Shown one piece after another: positions 35,186 to 47,760 of a stretch of 64,000 nt of DNA; the stretch's first letter is position 1; the number at the start of each line of letters is the position of its first letter. The notes under the pieces were generated by a model that was not told the origin of the DNA, ran no database searches, and saw only the letters and a program-made list of their open reading frames with translations. The translations under genes and the position numbers were made by a program. Location: assembly GCA_959347315.1 (NCBI GenBank), contig OY365813.1, forward strand, positions 12,376,829-12,440,828. The letters run 5' to 3'. The DNA comes from Bimastos eiseni (taxonomy: Eukaryota > Annelida > Clitellata > Crassiclitellata > Lumbricidae).

Positions 35186-37535
35186 ACACAAATATATATT
35201 ATTGCATACATTTTAGGCATTTTTATATATAATATAACTGACGCTTAACTACATACAATTGGTATAAACTGTAAGCATCCGAATATTGCCGTAGTTGTCA
35301 CTTTTTGCTATCGAGCTCTCGTCTAAGAGCATACAATATACGACATATTCACAAATGAGGGGGGGGGGTCATACGTGAAACACATGAGTATGATCATAAA
35401 TATTATTATTTTGCAATGTATATGTGAAATTCTTTTTTACACCTCTCGCTGGAAGAAGCTGAATTAGTTTCTGACATTCCTCACGACGTGTTTCTTTGAC
35501 AGATTCTGAGATGATTTGAGCTTGAATAAATATTCATTTGACCGTTCATCTCTGTAATTGTAAAAATATGGAATATTGCATTTAGACGGCTGTAATATTT
35601 GAAGCAGCGAAAAGTTTTCAATGAAAGTTCAGGGATTGTTCTTTTGTAAATTGTAAAATTTGGTAAAGATATCTCTATCGGTAGTTGAGAAATTGCATTT
35701 CTTCTGGTGGGGTATTTTTTAATTGAACCACTCTGTACATGTACATTGCACAACATAGACCCATATGACATCAATTCATGTCGAGAGGCGTTTATTAAAC
35801 AACGCGTGAGTTAAATGCCTTATACTAAGACCACGCCAGCTTTAGAATTAAGACAACGACACGTACAGCAAGCATGGTTAAACCTTTACTGATGACACGA
35901 TATCACAAATAAATCCAGATCATGCTCGCGTATACGGCATCTCACACAACCTACGTAACGCCTTTGTGAGGGTCAATGAGGTGTTATTAAATTGGCAGAG
36001 AAGGTAATATTTGTGTTCTTTGCATCTGCGAGCTGACTCAAGCATATCAATCGGTACAATATTATGTCACCTTCTTTGTTACTCCATTGTTGTGGCAAAA
36101 TTCTAACATTCCTACTGTACAATTTTACTGGGGTCAATTGGTTCAAGTAATCAGATGCGATTAAGACTCGCCATTTTGAAACAGGCCAATCAATGTATTT
36201 AACCAGTCACCGTTGGCTAATAAAGCAGTAATGGGATGGGGGAGATTTCTATTTAAACTGGGCAAGATGAATGGACTTCGCCGGTTAAGTTTTAAAGATT
36301 TGGTAACTAAATTGTTATTTCAGTGCAAATAGGCGGCAACATTTAACCATTAGCCTTCACAGAATTTGACCTTGACCGTGGAAAATATTGCATCGATTAT
36401 GTAGTTATTTCGTAGAAGCCGACAAAGATCCCGTCAGTATAAATGTAATTCAAGAGGAGTGCAGTCAATATTTGGTTTAAGTCGATTATCACACAACAAT
36501 TTATAATCTAAAGACAAACTTGTAAGAATAATACATGGCTTTGGGAATGCATTGACTAAGTTTATACAGGAGAGTTGTTGACGAAAATTATCTTACTAAT
36601 AAGGATCGAGTGGGTGTTCGCATAAATTGGTCTCACATTATAATGATTCATGCACTCGCTTATAATACAGTGTATAGCAGGGTCTACTTTAGATGTTTCT
36701 GCCCGAGCCGTGTCTCCAATTTTATGGTTGAAAAGCTGCAGGCTCCCTATCTCTGCTCGTATACAATTCTCACTTATATTGTCAAGTCTCAACAGGGTCT
36801 TGACCTGAAGGATCTATATCAGCGTTTCTTAATCTTTTTTGACCGTGGAACCCTTTGACCTTACATCTAAATTCCTTTGTCGGTATCCGGTCCAAAACTA
36901 AACATATTATGCGGAAGGTATAAACGCTTGAGAATGCTGACGATTATAGGCTTAGGTCTAGATTAGAGTAATAATAGCACACATTTTGATGACAATGACA
37001 TAATTGGGAATTCTTCTCTTTCATATAAAGTTATGCACAATGTGACCGATAGAGAAAATTAGAATTTTTTTCACACTGAATGTTTTCCGCAGAACCATTG
37101 CAATCATCAGAACTCAGTTTGGAACAGTTTCTGCCACCCCGCTTCCCACTTTGATCGTCAGACTGGTTTGAGCACTTTGCTTCCTCTTCTCAGAGCCGTG
37201 TTGCCTCAATTCAGTTCCATTGCCTGAATGGGTATCTCTCTGTGAAATGAACTTCCGCCGCCTTCAGATTGACTATCCTCTTTGGTAAAAGTAAGTAAGT
37301 ATGTCTGTACTTCAAACGCACTGCGAGCACATCATAATATGAACAATCAAAGAATGTAGCCTACACTAAAAAATGATCATAACAAGCAATTACATAACAA
37401 ACATCCTCAGAGTAGTTAGAGTAAAATAGTGTACACTCACAAAATAATCATAACAAGCAATATTTATTACTCAACAGACGAATTAGGAGAAGCTAGAGCA
37501 AACAGAAAGCAAACAATAGTAATTACACTCACAAT
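35186..37535. other. Intergenic sequence
   Basis: It contains the duplicated block at 35860-36110 (matching 23220-23475). A LINE-like piece may lie at 37140-37260. No gene supported. Confidence 0.45.
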
Positions 37536-37539
37536 AGAA

Positions 37540-37893
37540 ATAGATTCAATTGTATAGCATTCGGGTGATAAAACCACACCGAGTTAGTGCATCAGCACGT
37601 GGGATCTCTCAATTGTGCGGTCGAGGAGGAAGTGAATACATTACATTCTTTAAAGGAGGCAAGAAACAACTTAGAGCAAGGCAAGTGTTGTGTAGCACAG
37701 AAGAGAAAAGAAAGGAATCTGTACGACCACAGAGGTCGTCAAAAGTCACCTGGTCAAGAGGTAGAAACTTGAGCTGTAGCAGTTTCTTTACAATTGTGCT
37801 GAAACGCCTTCTCTGACCAGCGTTAGCAAGGCCTGACCATGCAGGGAAGCATAGAGGAGGCGGTCCAAAGAGGTAACCCGAACGTCTCTTCAT
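37540..37893 (-). mobile_element. LINE ORF C-terminal fragment
   Basis: The open minus-strand frame has LCFPAWSGLANAGQRRRFST, DQVTFDDLCGRTDSFLFSSV, LHNTCLALSCFLPP, and SLPPRPHNCEIP. The spacing and words (PAW.G....R.R......F..L....D..LF..I..N..H.L...LPP....Y.LR.R.HN...P) match the C terminus of a common marine-invertebrate non-LTR element. Open for about 94 codons. Confidence 0.8.
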
Positions 37894-38442
37894 CGATCTC
37901 TCAACTCAAATCTTGCATTTTCTCTTGGAGCGCTCGCATTGGTAGCAAGTCTGAACATTTCGTGTCTGAAGAGGCTCTTTAGAAATGGCCAAGCACAACA
38001 CAATATAATACTAATGTTGGAGTGTGCATCTTATTTGCATTTTATCAGCGCAAAATGTATTCAATTAGCATTGAGCTACATTGTATCTTTCAAACTGTAA
38101 TGATTATAGGCAAATATTGTTAGTATATGAAAAAAAATGCAATAATATTTTGATAACGTGAGTCCTAGTGGAATGACGTAGGCCTACGCTATTCGTTGAC
38201 CTCAGTAACGTATCGAGTTAACAGCTTCTCGGGAGTAACAAAGTTCCTCTTGGTTTTAAGAGGTTACAAATGTACTTATTCGAAAAATACTTCTGTCAAG
38301 AATGAGCAGAAGAGTCGGTGTCCCTGTTGCTGTTTTAAAAGGGTCATATCCCTCTGATCTGACTTCGGTGAAGGCAATAAACCGAGTGCATGTTTTAACA
38401 CTCTGGTCGCACTTACTGGCTTATAAGTAGTATAAAGCTCTA

Positions 38443-38500
38443 TGCCTGGCTTGAGATGTTCTGACGATATTTGGAGACAAAAATAACTGACCAAGCATCA
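38443..38500 (-). pseudogene. Orphan fragment of a receptor transmembrane exon
   Basis: The minus-strand frame reads WSVIFVSKYRQNISSQ against GSLVSKYRQNNSHQ at the end of the R4 TM exon. Nucleotide identity is clear over TCCAAATATCGTCAGAACA. The donor position has GC instead of GT, and the helix upstream is gone. It lies between R3 and R4 and is evidence for a lost array member. Confidence 0.7.
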
Positions 38501-40290
38501 CGCTTTACTCGTTAAATCCTGTACAAATGGCCGATCGATTGGTGTCCTCATCGATCTAGCAGCAGCCGACACGCACGCAAGAAACGTCCACAACGGAACT
38601 GTGGCTGAAAGTTTTAAATATATGTGCCACTAACGTAATAAACTTAATTGATCTTAGTTTAATTGCACTTGAAAAAACCGTGCATTTTTTACTGCTTCTG
38701 CAACTGTGGGAGAGGTATACCAAATAATCTGCCTCTGTATTAGCGCGCTTTCCATCAACGTATTGAAGTTTAAAAAATCAATTCCACATTGACTTACATA
38801 AATGTACACACGGAAGTACCTATGTTTTTCATCATAAACGCTTTTTAAATGTAGCCAGATGCATACATACATATACATACATGCCATATAAACATAAGTA
38901 AGTACGCATACATTGTACGCCTTTGCATATTATACACCTGACATGTTGAGCGCCTTGAACATGTTTCTTGAGCTGTCTTAGGCAATGTGACAAAATGGCA
39001 CATACTGTTTATAAATTATAGGCTATTGACTAAGTATGTACAATTTTTATTCAATCCAAACTTCTCGAGGTCTGTCCACTCAATTCAATAAAATGTCCGC
39101 CATTGTTCACTATCATAAATAATAGAGTTTAAGCCAACGGTGAATGTAATTTAATGAAGTGTAGGTTCATCATATCGTCAGTGCAATTCAATGTCAACTT
39201 AGCAGAAAGTTTAGTCAGCCAAGTCTCTAGAATAACCAGGATCTGTCATATTTAAGATCAATTTATTGGGTCCCGGACATTACCCCCCTGCTTTTACCCC
39301 GTAGGATATTACCCCCCTGCCATTAACCACTGGAATTATGCCTTTGTATTTTACCTCTGCCATTCACCTCTGAATAGTATGTGTTTGAGATTTGTTAGTT
39401 TTATCTTGTGTGTCCATATACAGCCTACCATGATGCATGCAACTAAACAAAGTAAATATCACTGTTTGACTTGTTTGTACTATTGTAAATATCGCCTGTG
39501 AACACCTCTCTTGCTCAGCGACTTGGTGGACATATCGTGACAGTAATGACCGAATTGCTAACATTGCCAATGATTTTGCAAATAGAGACGTTTGTGAATA
39601 TCTGTAAGAACGCTGAGGGTTCTACTTAAACTAGCTCTACTATTATATTAGATGCTTAATGAATTAGATTATGTTAGGGGAAGCTCCACATGAAGAGACA
39701 GTTCAGATGCAAACTATCTTTATTAAACACGGAATAGCTGTAGTAATAACATATATATTGTTGTCCCTGTTGTCTAAATACAGAACGATACAAATACTCA
39801 CGAAGTGATAACGATGTGAGAGGCTAGAGGTTGAACATGAAGCTAAGTTATTAATAAATTATGTATATATTATAACAGACAGATCTGACGTACTAAGATA
39901 CCTGATGATTTCTAAAGTCAGACTGCCAAGTTCCTAACAGTGCTGTAGCTTATAAGTCACTTTCCTCAGCCAAAGAGGAAACTGGCCTATCCTAGAACAA
40001 ACTACTTTGATTTGTCAGCTACTGACCACTCTAGCAATGAGGGCTGACTGTAAGTGCTAGTTACAGTAGAGCCTATGCGAGTGATTGAAAGAACCTATCT
40101 TGTCTGTAATAGCGAATGTTCAGCTAAACCTAATGTATAATAATGATCTATATATATAAATTGTTCAAGCCTATCTATTGTAATGTAATGTTCAGAATAA
40201 TCACGGTTAAATATCTACGCGCAATTGCTTCGTAAATATTGTAATAAGATCATGTAATGCAACAATTACATAAACTATTATAATTTCACA
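38501..40290. other. R4 3' region, no exon recognised
   Basis: The last R4 exon was not found. At 39262-39320 the words ATTACCCCCCTGC repeat twice in a degenerate tandem. Other short frames lack support. Confidence 0.4.
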
Positions 40291-40294
40291 TAAT

Positions 40295-40510
40295 GTAATG
40301 CAATATAATGTAATGTAATGTAATGTAATGAAGCACATAGAATTATATAGCGCCACTCAAATCAGAGGCGCCCACGAATCAACACACAGCTAAACAGAGA
40401 ACAGAAAAGTCTTTAGGCGCCTTCGGAAGGCAGAAGGGAGAGAGAGCAGTTCCTCCCGAAGAGGAAGGCGGAGGCTGTTCGAGCTGGTGAGACCCTGGTT
40501 TGGAAGAACG
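40295..40510 (-). mobile_element. LINE 3' end with TAATG-type tail
   Basis: The minus strand has SLRLPLREELLSLPSAFRRR and LKTFLFSV, then stop, followed by a GGCGCTATATAA-like word and an (ATTAC)n tail. This is the typical end of L2-like elements in this window. Confidence 0.65.
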
Positions 40511-40673
40511 AGCAGCTTTTTATATACAAGTATGTATGTTAACCGTGATCCGATGACGAATAACAAAACACAGCATTTCATTACGTTGTTCATTGTAGCG
40601 ATCCTCTCCTTCTACGAGTTTAGAAAATTCTCCTCGAACGCAAACTAGCATTCGCAACGTATCAGCGTCTAAC

Positions 40674-40844
40674 CGTAGCTTTACCAGAGGATTCTCTCAG
40701 CTCTGTATAATTAGCGTCTTCCTCCGACGGATCCGCTTCCTCCATTGACTGATAGTTATCTTCTGCATTGGCGTTTATCGATGAGTCTCTTCCTACTCTC
40801 TGGGCCTCGTTTAGTGTTGAAGGCTGAGCTGCCTTCTTCGTTTG
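40674..40844 (-). CDS. R4 cytoplasmic tail exon with paired tyrosine motifs
   Basis: 57 codons, phase 0 both ends (acceptor TTTGCTAG, donor GCTACG|GTTAGA). It starts QTKKAAQPSTL, then an acidic segment with EDNYQSMEEADP and EEDANYTELRESS. Tyrosine spacing (15 residues Y to Y) is the same as in R2 although the intervening sequence differs. Confidence 0.8.
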
Positions 40845-43800
40845 CTAGCAAAGCAGAGAAGTTCATACATTAAACGATACGCCATGGCCATCCTGAGTTG
40901 GCATAAACGATTTGTTTCACAACAATTGCAACACTATCACAACAACCCATTTCGTATTAGAGGTAGTTATTGGTCTGGTACATTTTAAATTATTTAAACC
41001 GACATTACTTAAATCATTTTAAAATGATTCTGAATCTCTATTTGCTGCATGTTCGAGCGCTGGGTTTGACATCAACTCTATTTCTGAAAAAAATGACTTA
41101 TACACATGTTATCATTAGGCCTATATTCATTCGATCATCTTAACAGCTACACCCCGCACATAGTGCCTCCTCATAAAGTCTACTCGCAGCCGAAGGCGCT
41201 GACCAGCCCGACCACGGCGATGCAAATCAGATTGAAGCAACTCTAACAAAGGGGCAACAATACTTGGCAACAGTCGCATCTCTAAGGGTTCAAATAAGTG
41301 TTCTTACGATATTATCTCCTGTAAGTATTGTATATCTATACATGTAAGCTATACATTAACTGCTTGAAGCATAGTTTACTTTAATTGCAAGTAGTTCCAT
41401 ATTATACTGCGTTGGATATCTTTCAGAGTCAATGACGAACCCACCTTTCGTACTGAATTACATGGCCAGTAAAATACTCTTTACCTGATGCGAGTTGTTC
41501 TGACGATATTTGGATACAAGAGAACCGATCAAGCAGCCAAATAATGTAACAATAGCGATTCCCAAAAGGACGGCCAAAACAATGACAGCGATGACCAATG
41601 AATTGTCTTTTTCGACACATTGAACGTTACTCACACGCGGAAGACATTTTTTGGGATCTGAAAAATTTTCAATATTTGCAATTACAGTGGGACTATATAA
41701 CGTCTAACCGAGTGGCATATTTATTAGCAAGAGGACGGTTGCTACGTGAACTATTAACACCATAAAAATTAGTTAATGATACGACTTCACAATGGTCGTT
41801 TATTTTATTATTGCAATTAAAATAGAATCAACATTGTTAATTGTCCAAAAATTGCCCAGGTCAAGCAATGTATATAGATGTGTTTACAATTCTCTGTTGT
41901 CTTTATTCTTCTAAGTCAGTTGTATACTAGGAGTAAACTGGTATAGTATATTGGGAGTAAACGCTCCAATCTGAATTTTTATTTTAGGTAGGTGAACATT
42001 TAGCAAACTAGGCATATGTAAATGCGAACAAGCCTGCAAAACAGTTGACTCCGGGCCCCAACGGGGCCAACGTAGAGCAGACTCAGGAATCCTCGCCCCT
42101 AGGCAGGGCAGTCAATCAAACTTTACTTGAAAATTATTAGCATATGCCTATCTTAGTAGATAAATTGTTAACTACCGTTCGATACATGTTAATCTTTAGA
42201 ATATTTATATAATATGTTTTGCTGCAACTCTGCTTTTGTCTGGATTTAGAGTTGTAGACTCACCCATTGTTCTTGACACTGGCAAGCCTTTAATAATCGC
42301 CAACGTAGTCACATAGGTGTAGACATCAGTATCGTATACGATGAAGTCGAATACATACTCAGTTCCAGCTGGTAACATATCGAAAACAATTCGGTTTTCG
42401 GTGTAGGATATGTTATATTGTTTATTGTTGCACCGAGTCGTTAACTCAACGCAACATGTTACATTCAACAACATCAATGTCTTTGTGGAATCTATTATGC
42501 GGAAATTTATTGCAGCTTTGGATCCCATGATTGATATGTGCGCGGGTGAAATGTCAAAGGTGAGTTGTTTCGGAGTTCTGATGACTAACTTGACGACATT
42601 ACTTGTGCCAAGTGTATTGTATGACCAAATGTTGGCCACGTAATCTGTCTCAGGTTGAATATTATTTTCAAACAGAGTATAATAAGGTGAGTTGTAGCAA
42701 TCTGTTGCAAGGATAACAATTTTAGTTTCTACTTCCACGTCAATTGCGACACCCGTTAGTCGTATGAAGACTGTTTGCTGAGCCCCATTGGACCACGCAC
42801 ATCGCCATTGAAGCGAGACATCGCTGTGTGTCACGAACTGTACACTGAAATTCGACGGAGCGTCCGGAGGTCCTGTAAAATATTTGCAAAGAGAGAGAAT
42901 GAGACTGCAAACTTTCAATCTGCAATATAAGCACAGAAGCTAACATGCTATGAATGTAGTTAACATTCACGAATCGGACTCTAATGCGCAGTCATTCAAT
43001 GTTTTATATCGACCTGTAACCAGAACGATTTTACTGGAAAATATAAACTTAATAGACTATACAGTGTGTATGTGTGTGTATGTAGGTGTGTGTATGTGTG
43101 TGTATGTAGGTGTGTGTGTGTAGGTGTATGTGTGTAGGTGTATGTGTGTGTATGTATGTGTGTGTAGGTGTATGTGTGTGTATGTGTGTATATGTAAGTG
43201 TGTGTGTAGGTGTATGTGTGTGTAGGTGTGTTTGTGTAAGTGTGTGTGTGCATGTGTGTTGTTGATTGAATGCTTTAAAGTTTAAAAGATTAAAGTCGGG
43301 TCATGAATGCATCGATAACCCAGAGTTTGCTTACACACCCAATTTGTCTGTGCCATCGAACAGTTACTACTTGATTATGCGATTACTGTATTTACTTCTC
43401 CAACGATAATCTGGCAGTAAATTTCCTGGATCACTGACTAAATTATTCATCCCGCATTGTAAGATCTGTTGAATACGACTTTATGCATCAGACGACGCAA
43501 TTGATGAACTACGCGCATATTTCTCTGGAGCAAGCAACTCTCTCGATGATGATATTTGAAAAATGTATATTTTTATTTTTCTAATTATTATTATTATTAT
43601 TATTGTTATTATTATTATTATTATAATTATTATTATTATCATTATCATTATCATTTATATTATTATTACTATTATTATTACTTTTATTATTATTACTATC
43701 ATTATTACTATTATTATTCATATAATTACTCTTATTATTATTATTTTATTGACATTTGTAAAGCGAGTTGCCTAGAAAGCTATTCAGCGGTGCTCTTAAC

Positions 43801-46800
43801 GTGGCAAGCCCGTCGAAGGAAGGTTTTTAAGCAACTGGGATATGCACACAAGAATCCTAATCCAGACTGCAGGAGGAAGTTCATTCCATAGTGAGAGACC
43901 CACTGAAGCAAAAGACCCGGTGCTCGAATAAAGAAGTACAAGAAGTTCAAGTCGGTCCAGTTGCAGATATATTTATGCGCTAAACCCTTCTGAGACAAAA
44001 CCGTAGATCATTAGTTATGTAAATGAAGACATATTTATGAGACTCGCAATCAGCCTGACTACAACAAAATAATATTTTGCACTGGTTACAGTTTTTCATC
44101 TGACAAATTCTATCAGATTTACCTGTTGGAAGAACTTGGAAAGTTTCTGTTCTTGATCCGTTACTGTTGGTTAAGGTGACGGAGTAATTTCCATACGAGT
44201 TCACTGAGGTAAGTGTATGTGAAAGTTCAACTTGAGAGGTGATCATAGGATTGGTCGGTAATGGGTATTCTATTTCATTTCCTGAGGCACCTACGAAACT
44301 CCAATTGGTGTATGATGTCAGTGGAGGATTTGCCTGGTTATGGAATGACAAATATATTCGGGAATTCAACGCTGCATTGTATTTTCGGCTAGCTGGAATG
44401 ATGGAATATGTGTAGGGTTTACCTGAAACACAATCACATGCAATTTAATCGAATTAACTAAAAAAGTCATTTAACCTCTGAAATATTGACATCTTGAAAT
44501 TGGCAGTAAATAACATAATTAATTAGCATTCCTAGGGAAATCGAATTTATCTTTGCTTGATCTCCCAGGATTCGCACCGAACATCAGAAAGGACTAAGTG
44601 ACCTGGAGACTTGGTTTTGGAGATTTGATTTGGTATAGCGGACGGCGAGTAAGCTGGCCTCTCTCACGTGGCTCGTGTGGGCGCCGAGAAATTTAGTATT
44701 TTAAAACGACAAATCGAAATATGATTACAAACATGGAAGCGCAGTTGGCACTGGGCTTAAAGAATCGTGTTTTATTAATTGAGAGGATGGTCAGTTAGGC
44801 TATTGTTGAGTTGCATGCTAAAATTGAGAGAAGTTTAAGTTATTTGCCAATATCTTAAAGTACTTTTTTCAGCTCTATTTAACGTGCTTAGAGTTTTGAA
44901 TCTTTGGTACTCACTGTAGACTATTAAGCCGGGAAGACTTTTGAATGATCTGTAAGGCGATCCTTCCTCCTGGGCTGAGCAGTAGAACATGTTATCTGTG
45001 AACCGCACTGATGCTATGACGAGAGTTTTCCCCTCATTCTTGATACTGTATCCAGGAAGAACGTCGCCATTTTGCAGCACTACTGGTCCACTGAAAGTGT
45101 TCCGGAGAGAACCATACCAGTCATTGTGCCAGGCGTATTGGTGCATTTGGGTTCGATACTCCGCTGGTAACGAAAGTGAATTTGCTGAACAGTTTAATTC
45201 GATTCTATCGCCTTCGAAACTTGGATTCCTTCCAACAGCCAAAACTGTATCGGCGGAAGGTCTGACTGAAAATAGTATTAAGTTCGAAATTCGTGGATCA
45301 ATTAATTTATTGAGCTAAATGAATGTTGGTTACATAGACACAATCAATTCAATCAATGTGTAGTACGATCTGCTCAATGTGAAATAGAATAATATTATGT
45401 CAGACTTGAAACATATCGCTGGTCAGTCAAGTTATATCGGACATTTTGAGCTTGGAGTAAAGCAGAAAATCGCTGACCCGTGATGATGATGATTATAATA
45501 ATAATAATTATAATAATAATAATAACGCCGATTTATAAGGCGCCGTAAACGTGGCCCTAACCACTACAAGGGCGCCGTACAACATAGAACGAAAGTCAGC
45601 AACCGAGCTGACTTTCACGAGCAGCAACAAGCGGCGTTCCACTGAACAAACATGATGATGGCGGTTGATTGGCTACTTTGAGAAGGCGGGATAAAGATCG
45701 AAGACTATAGCAGACAACAAGGTTCTAAATCGAGAAGAGTGTTGAGTACAGGAGAAAAGCAAAAGAATCGGCATGGCGGGAAACAAATCCCGGAGTCTCT
45801 AGCCTCAAGGTTAAATTATATAAGACCCGTTCAGACAATTCAGGCTAGCATACTGTTTCGATTAAATCAATACAACTAGGGCCTAGACAAGACTGAAATC
45901 TGAACGGATTATTAAAATGTTCAATGAGCCACTCATGTATCCTTCTAAAGTAGACCGACAAATAGTGGCCAATCAAGTTATATAGCGCCTTCTTAGAAAT
46001 AATCGATCCTCTATCTATGCGACGATAGTATGAGTACTATGTTGAGAAATCATGCGAAATGATCTTGGCAGTTGTTTATTGAAGATGCACTTACCATAAA
46101 GGTAGAGCACTGCGGCCGAATTAACTTCAGTTAAGGGTCCCGTGCTGACTGACAAGGTATAATATCCAGCATCAGATGTCCATATGTTCCAAATGTAAAG
46201 TGTGATGACGCCTTTGTTCCTATTGAATGTGTGATTGGTGTTTGGACCCAGCGCAGTAGGGATTCCGGTTGAAAGAAGATTGATGGAGTAAGCTGTGAAA
46301 TTTCCGGTGACGTTCCAGCGAAATGTGCAAGTTTCTCCATAGCTCTTACTTTGCATATTGTCAAGTATTGATATTGTTACTACAATTATTATACAGTATA
46401 AGCCTAAAGAGAATGTATTAATATATATAAAGTGCTTCAAAGCTAAGTAACTGCCGCATGTATTAATGCCGATTTCGCTCTTCAACATCTGACAGTGGGC
46501 ATAGATAAATAGATCTTTGGTATTATTTGACTGATTGAATGTGTGTATATTATTTGTGTATAATGTGTTTTACCAGATTTACCACAGCTTATATCGACTC
46601 TAATTGCCTCCAGAAAAGCTACTACCAACGCTGTTCTGATTGTTCTGAACTTCTATTGACCTCGCACTATTGGGTAAATGTTTCATGGTGAGTACATTTT
46701 GAATGGGCTAGTGCTTGGATTAAGTTGAATTAATCACCTAAATTACATCACGAAATGCTTCAGCTACATTTTCTTTCTCATGTCGACAATTAGTTTTACG

Positions 46801-46999
46801 AAATAAGTTGTTTCAACTGCTAATAATTTTTTCAATTGATATTTCAGATTGCGAATAAAGCCTCACTGCAAGCTTGCATTGTAGTTCATGCTGATGTGAA
46901 AAAATATATGAGACAAATATGCAGCGTTATGCACTTACCAGCCGAAATACTGATGGTCACACATTGGACCAGAACGCAGCAAAGGATCACAGCATTCAT
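40674..46999 (-). CDS. R4: three Ig-like and two FN3-like domain transmembrane receptor with tyrosine-motif tail
   Basis: Seven coding exons: signal peptide 46939-46999, Ig1 46095-46379, Ig2 44915-45265, Ig3 44123-44422, double FN3 42264-42872, TM 41485-41657, tail 40674-40844. Junctions are canonical and the reading frame is unbroken. A 5' UTR exon is inferred to end at 47679. The predicted protein is a type I membrane receptor with a glycosylated ectodomain; the tail carries DNYQSM and, after 11 residues, YTEL. YxxM is the PI3-kinase-type SH2 docking form, and the pair resembles a stretched ITAM. The tail exon ends at a phase-0 GTTAGA donor; if that donor is not used, a stop follows three codons later. 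Introns contain TG- and TTA-microsatellites and a short LINE end. This is the most compact complete member of the array. Confidence 0.86.
41485..41657 (-). CDS. R4 stalk and transmembrane exon
   Basis: 58 codons: DPKKCLPRVSNVQCVEKD stalk with two cysteines, helix [20 protein letters not shown], then a basic SKYRQNNSHQ. Acceptor TTTTTCAG|AT, donor CAG|GTAAAG, phase 1 in and 0 out. Confidence 0.87.
42264..42872 (-). CDS. R4 double FN3-like exon
   Basis: 609 bases, phase 1 both ends (acceptor TTTTACAG|GA, donor ATGG|GTGAGT). It begins [14 protein letters not shown]; module 1 has VSLQWRCAWSNG, TDCYNS and IQPETDYVANIWSYNTLG. Module 2 has [13 protein letters not shown] and EYVFDFIVYDTDVYTY. The cysteines in WRC and TDC are candidates for a disulfide. 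Confidence 0.87.
43055..43256. repeat. TG-rich (GTGTAT/GTAGGTGTG) minisatellite
   Basis: Imperfect TGTGTA and TGTAGG arrays in the R4 FN3-Ig3 intron. Confidence 0.93.
43583..43750. repeat. (TTA)n microsatellite
   Basis: TTA/TCA trinucleotide array, followed to about 43970 by a LINE/SINE-like segment. Confidence 0.93.
44123..44422 (-). CDS. R4 Ig-like domain 3 exon
   Basis: 100 codons, phase 1 both ends (acceptor TTTCAG|GT, donor ACAG|GTAAAT). Segments are [46 protein letters not shown] and FQVLPTG. No cysteine is present. Confidence 0.86.
44915..45265 (-). CDS. R4 Ig-like domain 2 exon
   Basis: 117 codons, phase 1 both ends (acceptor TTTTCAG|TC, donor TACA|GTGAGT). Canonical cysteines are in GDRIELNCSANS and TDNMFYCSAQEEGS; Trp is in QYAWHNDW; the E-strand-like KTLVIASVRF is present. 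Confidence 0.88.
45491..45800 (-). mobile_element. Non-LTR element 3' UTR with (TTA)n tail
   Basis: An (ATA)n tract at 45491-45525 is followed on the plus strand by CGCCGATTTATAAGGCGCCG and several GCGCCGTAC words, the arrangement of a minus-strand L2-like 3' end. No coding part recognised. Confidence 0.45.
46095..46379 (-). CDS. R4 Ig-like domain 1 exon
   Basis: 95 codons, phase 1 both ends (acceptor TTGTAG|TA, donor TATG|GTAAGT). Segments are [40 protein letters not shown] and AVLYLYG. The F-strand Cys is replaced by Leu, as in R2, R3 and R5. Confidence 0.86.
46939..46999 (-). CDS. R4 start codon and signal peptide exon
   Basis: It encodes MNAVILCCVLVQCVTISISA and ends CTG|GTAAGT in phase 1. 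An acceptor TTTATTCCCAG lies 16 bases before the ATG, so the exon also carries a little 5' UTR. The leader resembles that of R2 (MNVVIFYC). Confidence 0.84.
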
Positions 47000-47678
47000 T
47001 TGAATTATCAGTCACCTGGGAATAAATGCGCAATGTCTCTATAAGTAGGCCTAGGCCTAAGGTTGGTGACGAATCAAACGAAGAAGTGATCAAATGAAGT
47101 GTTCCGCAGCGATAGAATTAGTCTTCCTACGTTTAGCTCTCAAACTCTAACGCAGAACGTCGTAATTGTGTTAATTGCTAATAATTTGGAGTCCTATTGT
47201 AGCGGTGCAGTGTTCGCGTTTGTACCTCGTCCAAGGATTGACTAAGGACGCTCCCCATGTGTATCCCTTGCGACTCGTAAAAGGGTTTTATGCTGCATAA
47301 CTTTTTACCTTCATACCGTTCGGTTGATGGAATATTGAATCACGGGTTTTGTTTAAAAGTTTTAATTGCTTACTTTATGCCAATGGAAGGGTTTCGGATG
47401 ATAAATGGGCGCCGTACAACCCACGTATTAATGTTTTAAATATGCAATAAAGTTCAGATGACCGGACTTGGCACTAACAAGTCTGCACGTAGATGCTTTA
47501 CTATAAAAAATGGGCTCCACATGGATTGTGTATCCATTCGACTATAAACCTAGAAGGAATTGTTGTTCTCATTCAGTGTTACGGGTAAAATATTCGTTCA
47601 GCCAAACACCCAAAGCGTTCGGTTGATTAAATTTAATGTCAAACAGTAAAGAAATTATTTTACCGCTTAAATACTTAC

Positions 47679-47760
47679 CTCAATTTTTAGAATTATTAAA
47701 ATATCTCGCACGGTCTGATAACGTCTGCTTCATCGAAGACTAATGCTGTCTGGTAAGCTA
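47679..47760 (-). promoter_or_regulatory. Candidate 5' UTR exon of R4 (5' limit unknown)
   Basis: On the minus strand a segment containing ATTAGTCTTCGATGAAGC ends with TTGAG|GTAAGTATTT. It aligns with the R5 upstream segment ending at 62469, including ATTAGTCTT and the GTAAGTATT donor, although both are noncoding. It would splice to the acceptor just before the R4 leader ATG. No clear TATA box was identified, and the start of transcription is unknown. Confidence 0.5.

Noticed and set aside
43556..43891. Tyr/Ile-rich frames
   Set aside because: Translation of a TTA microsatellite.
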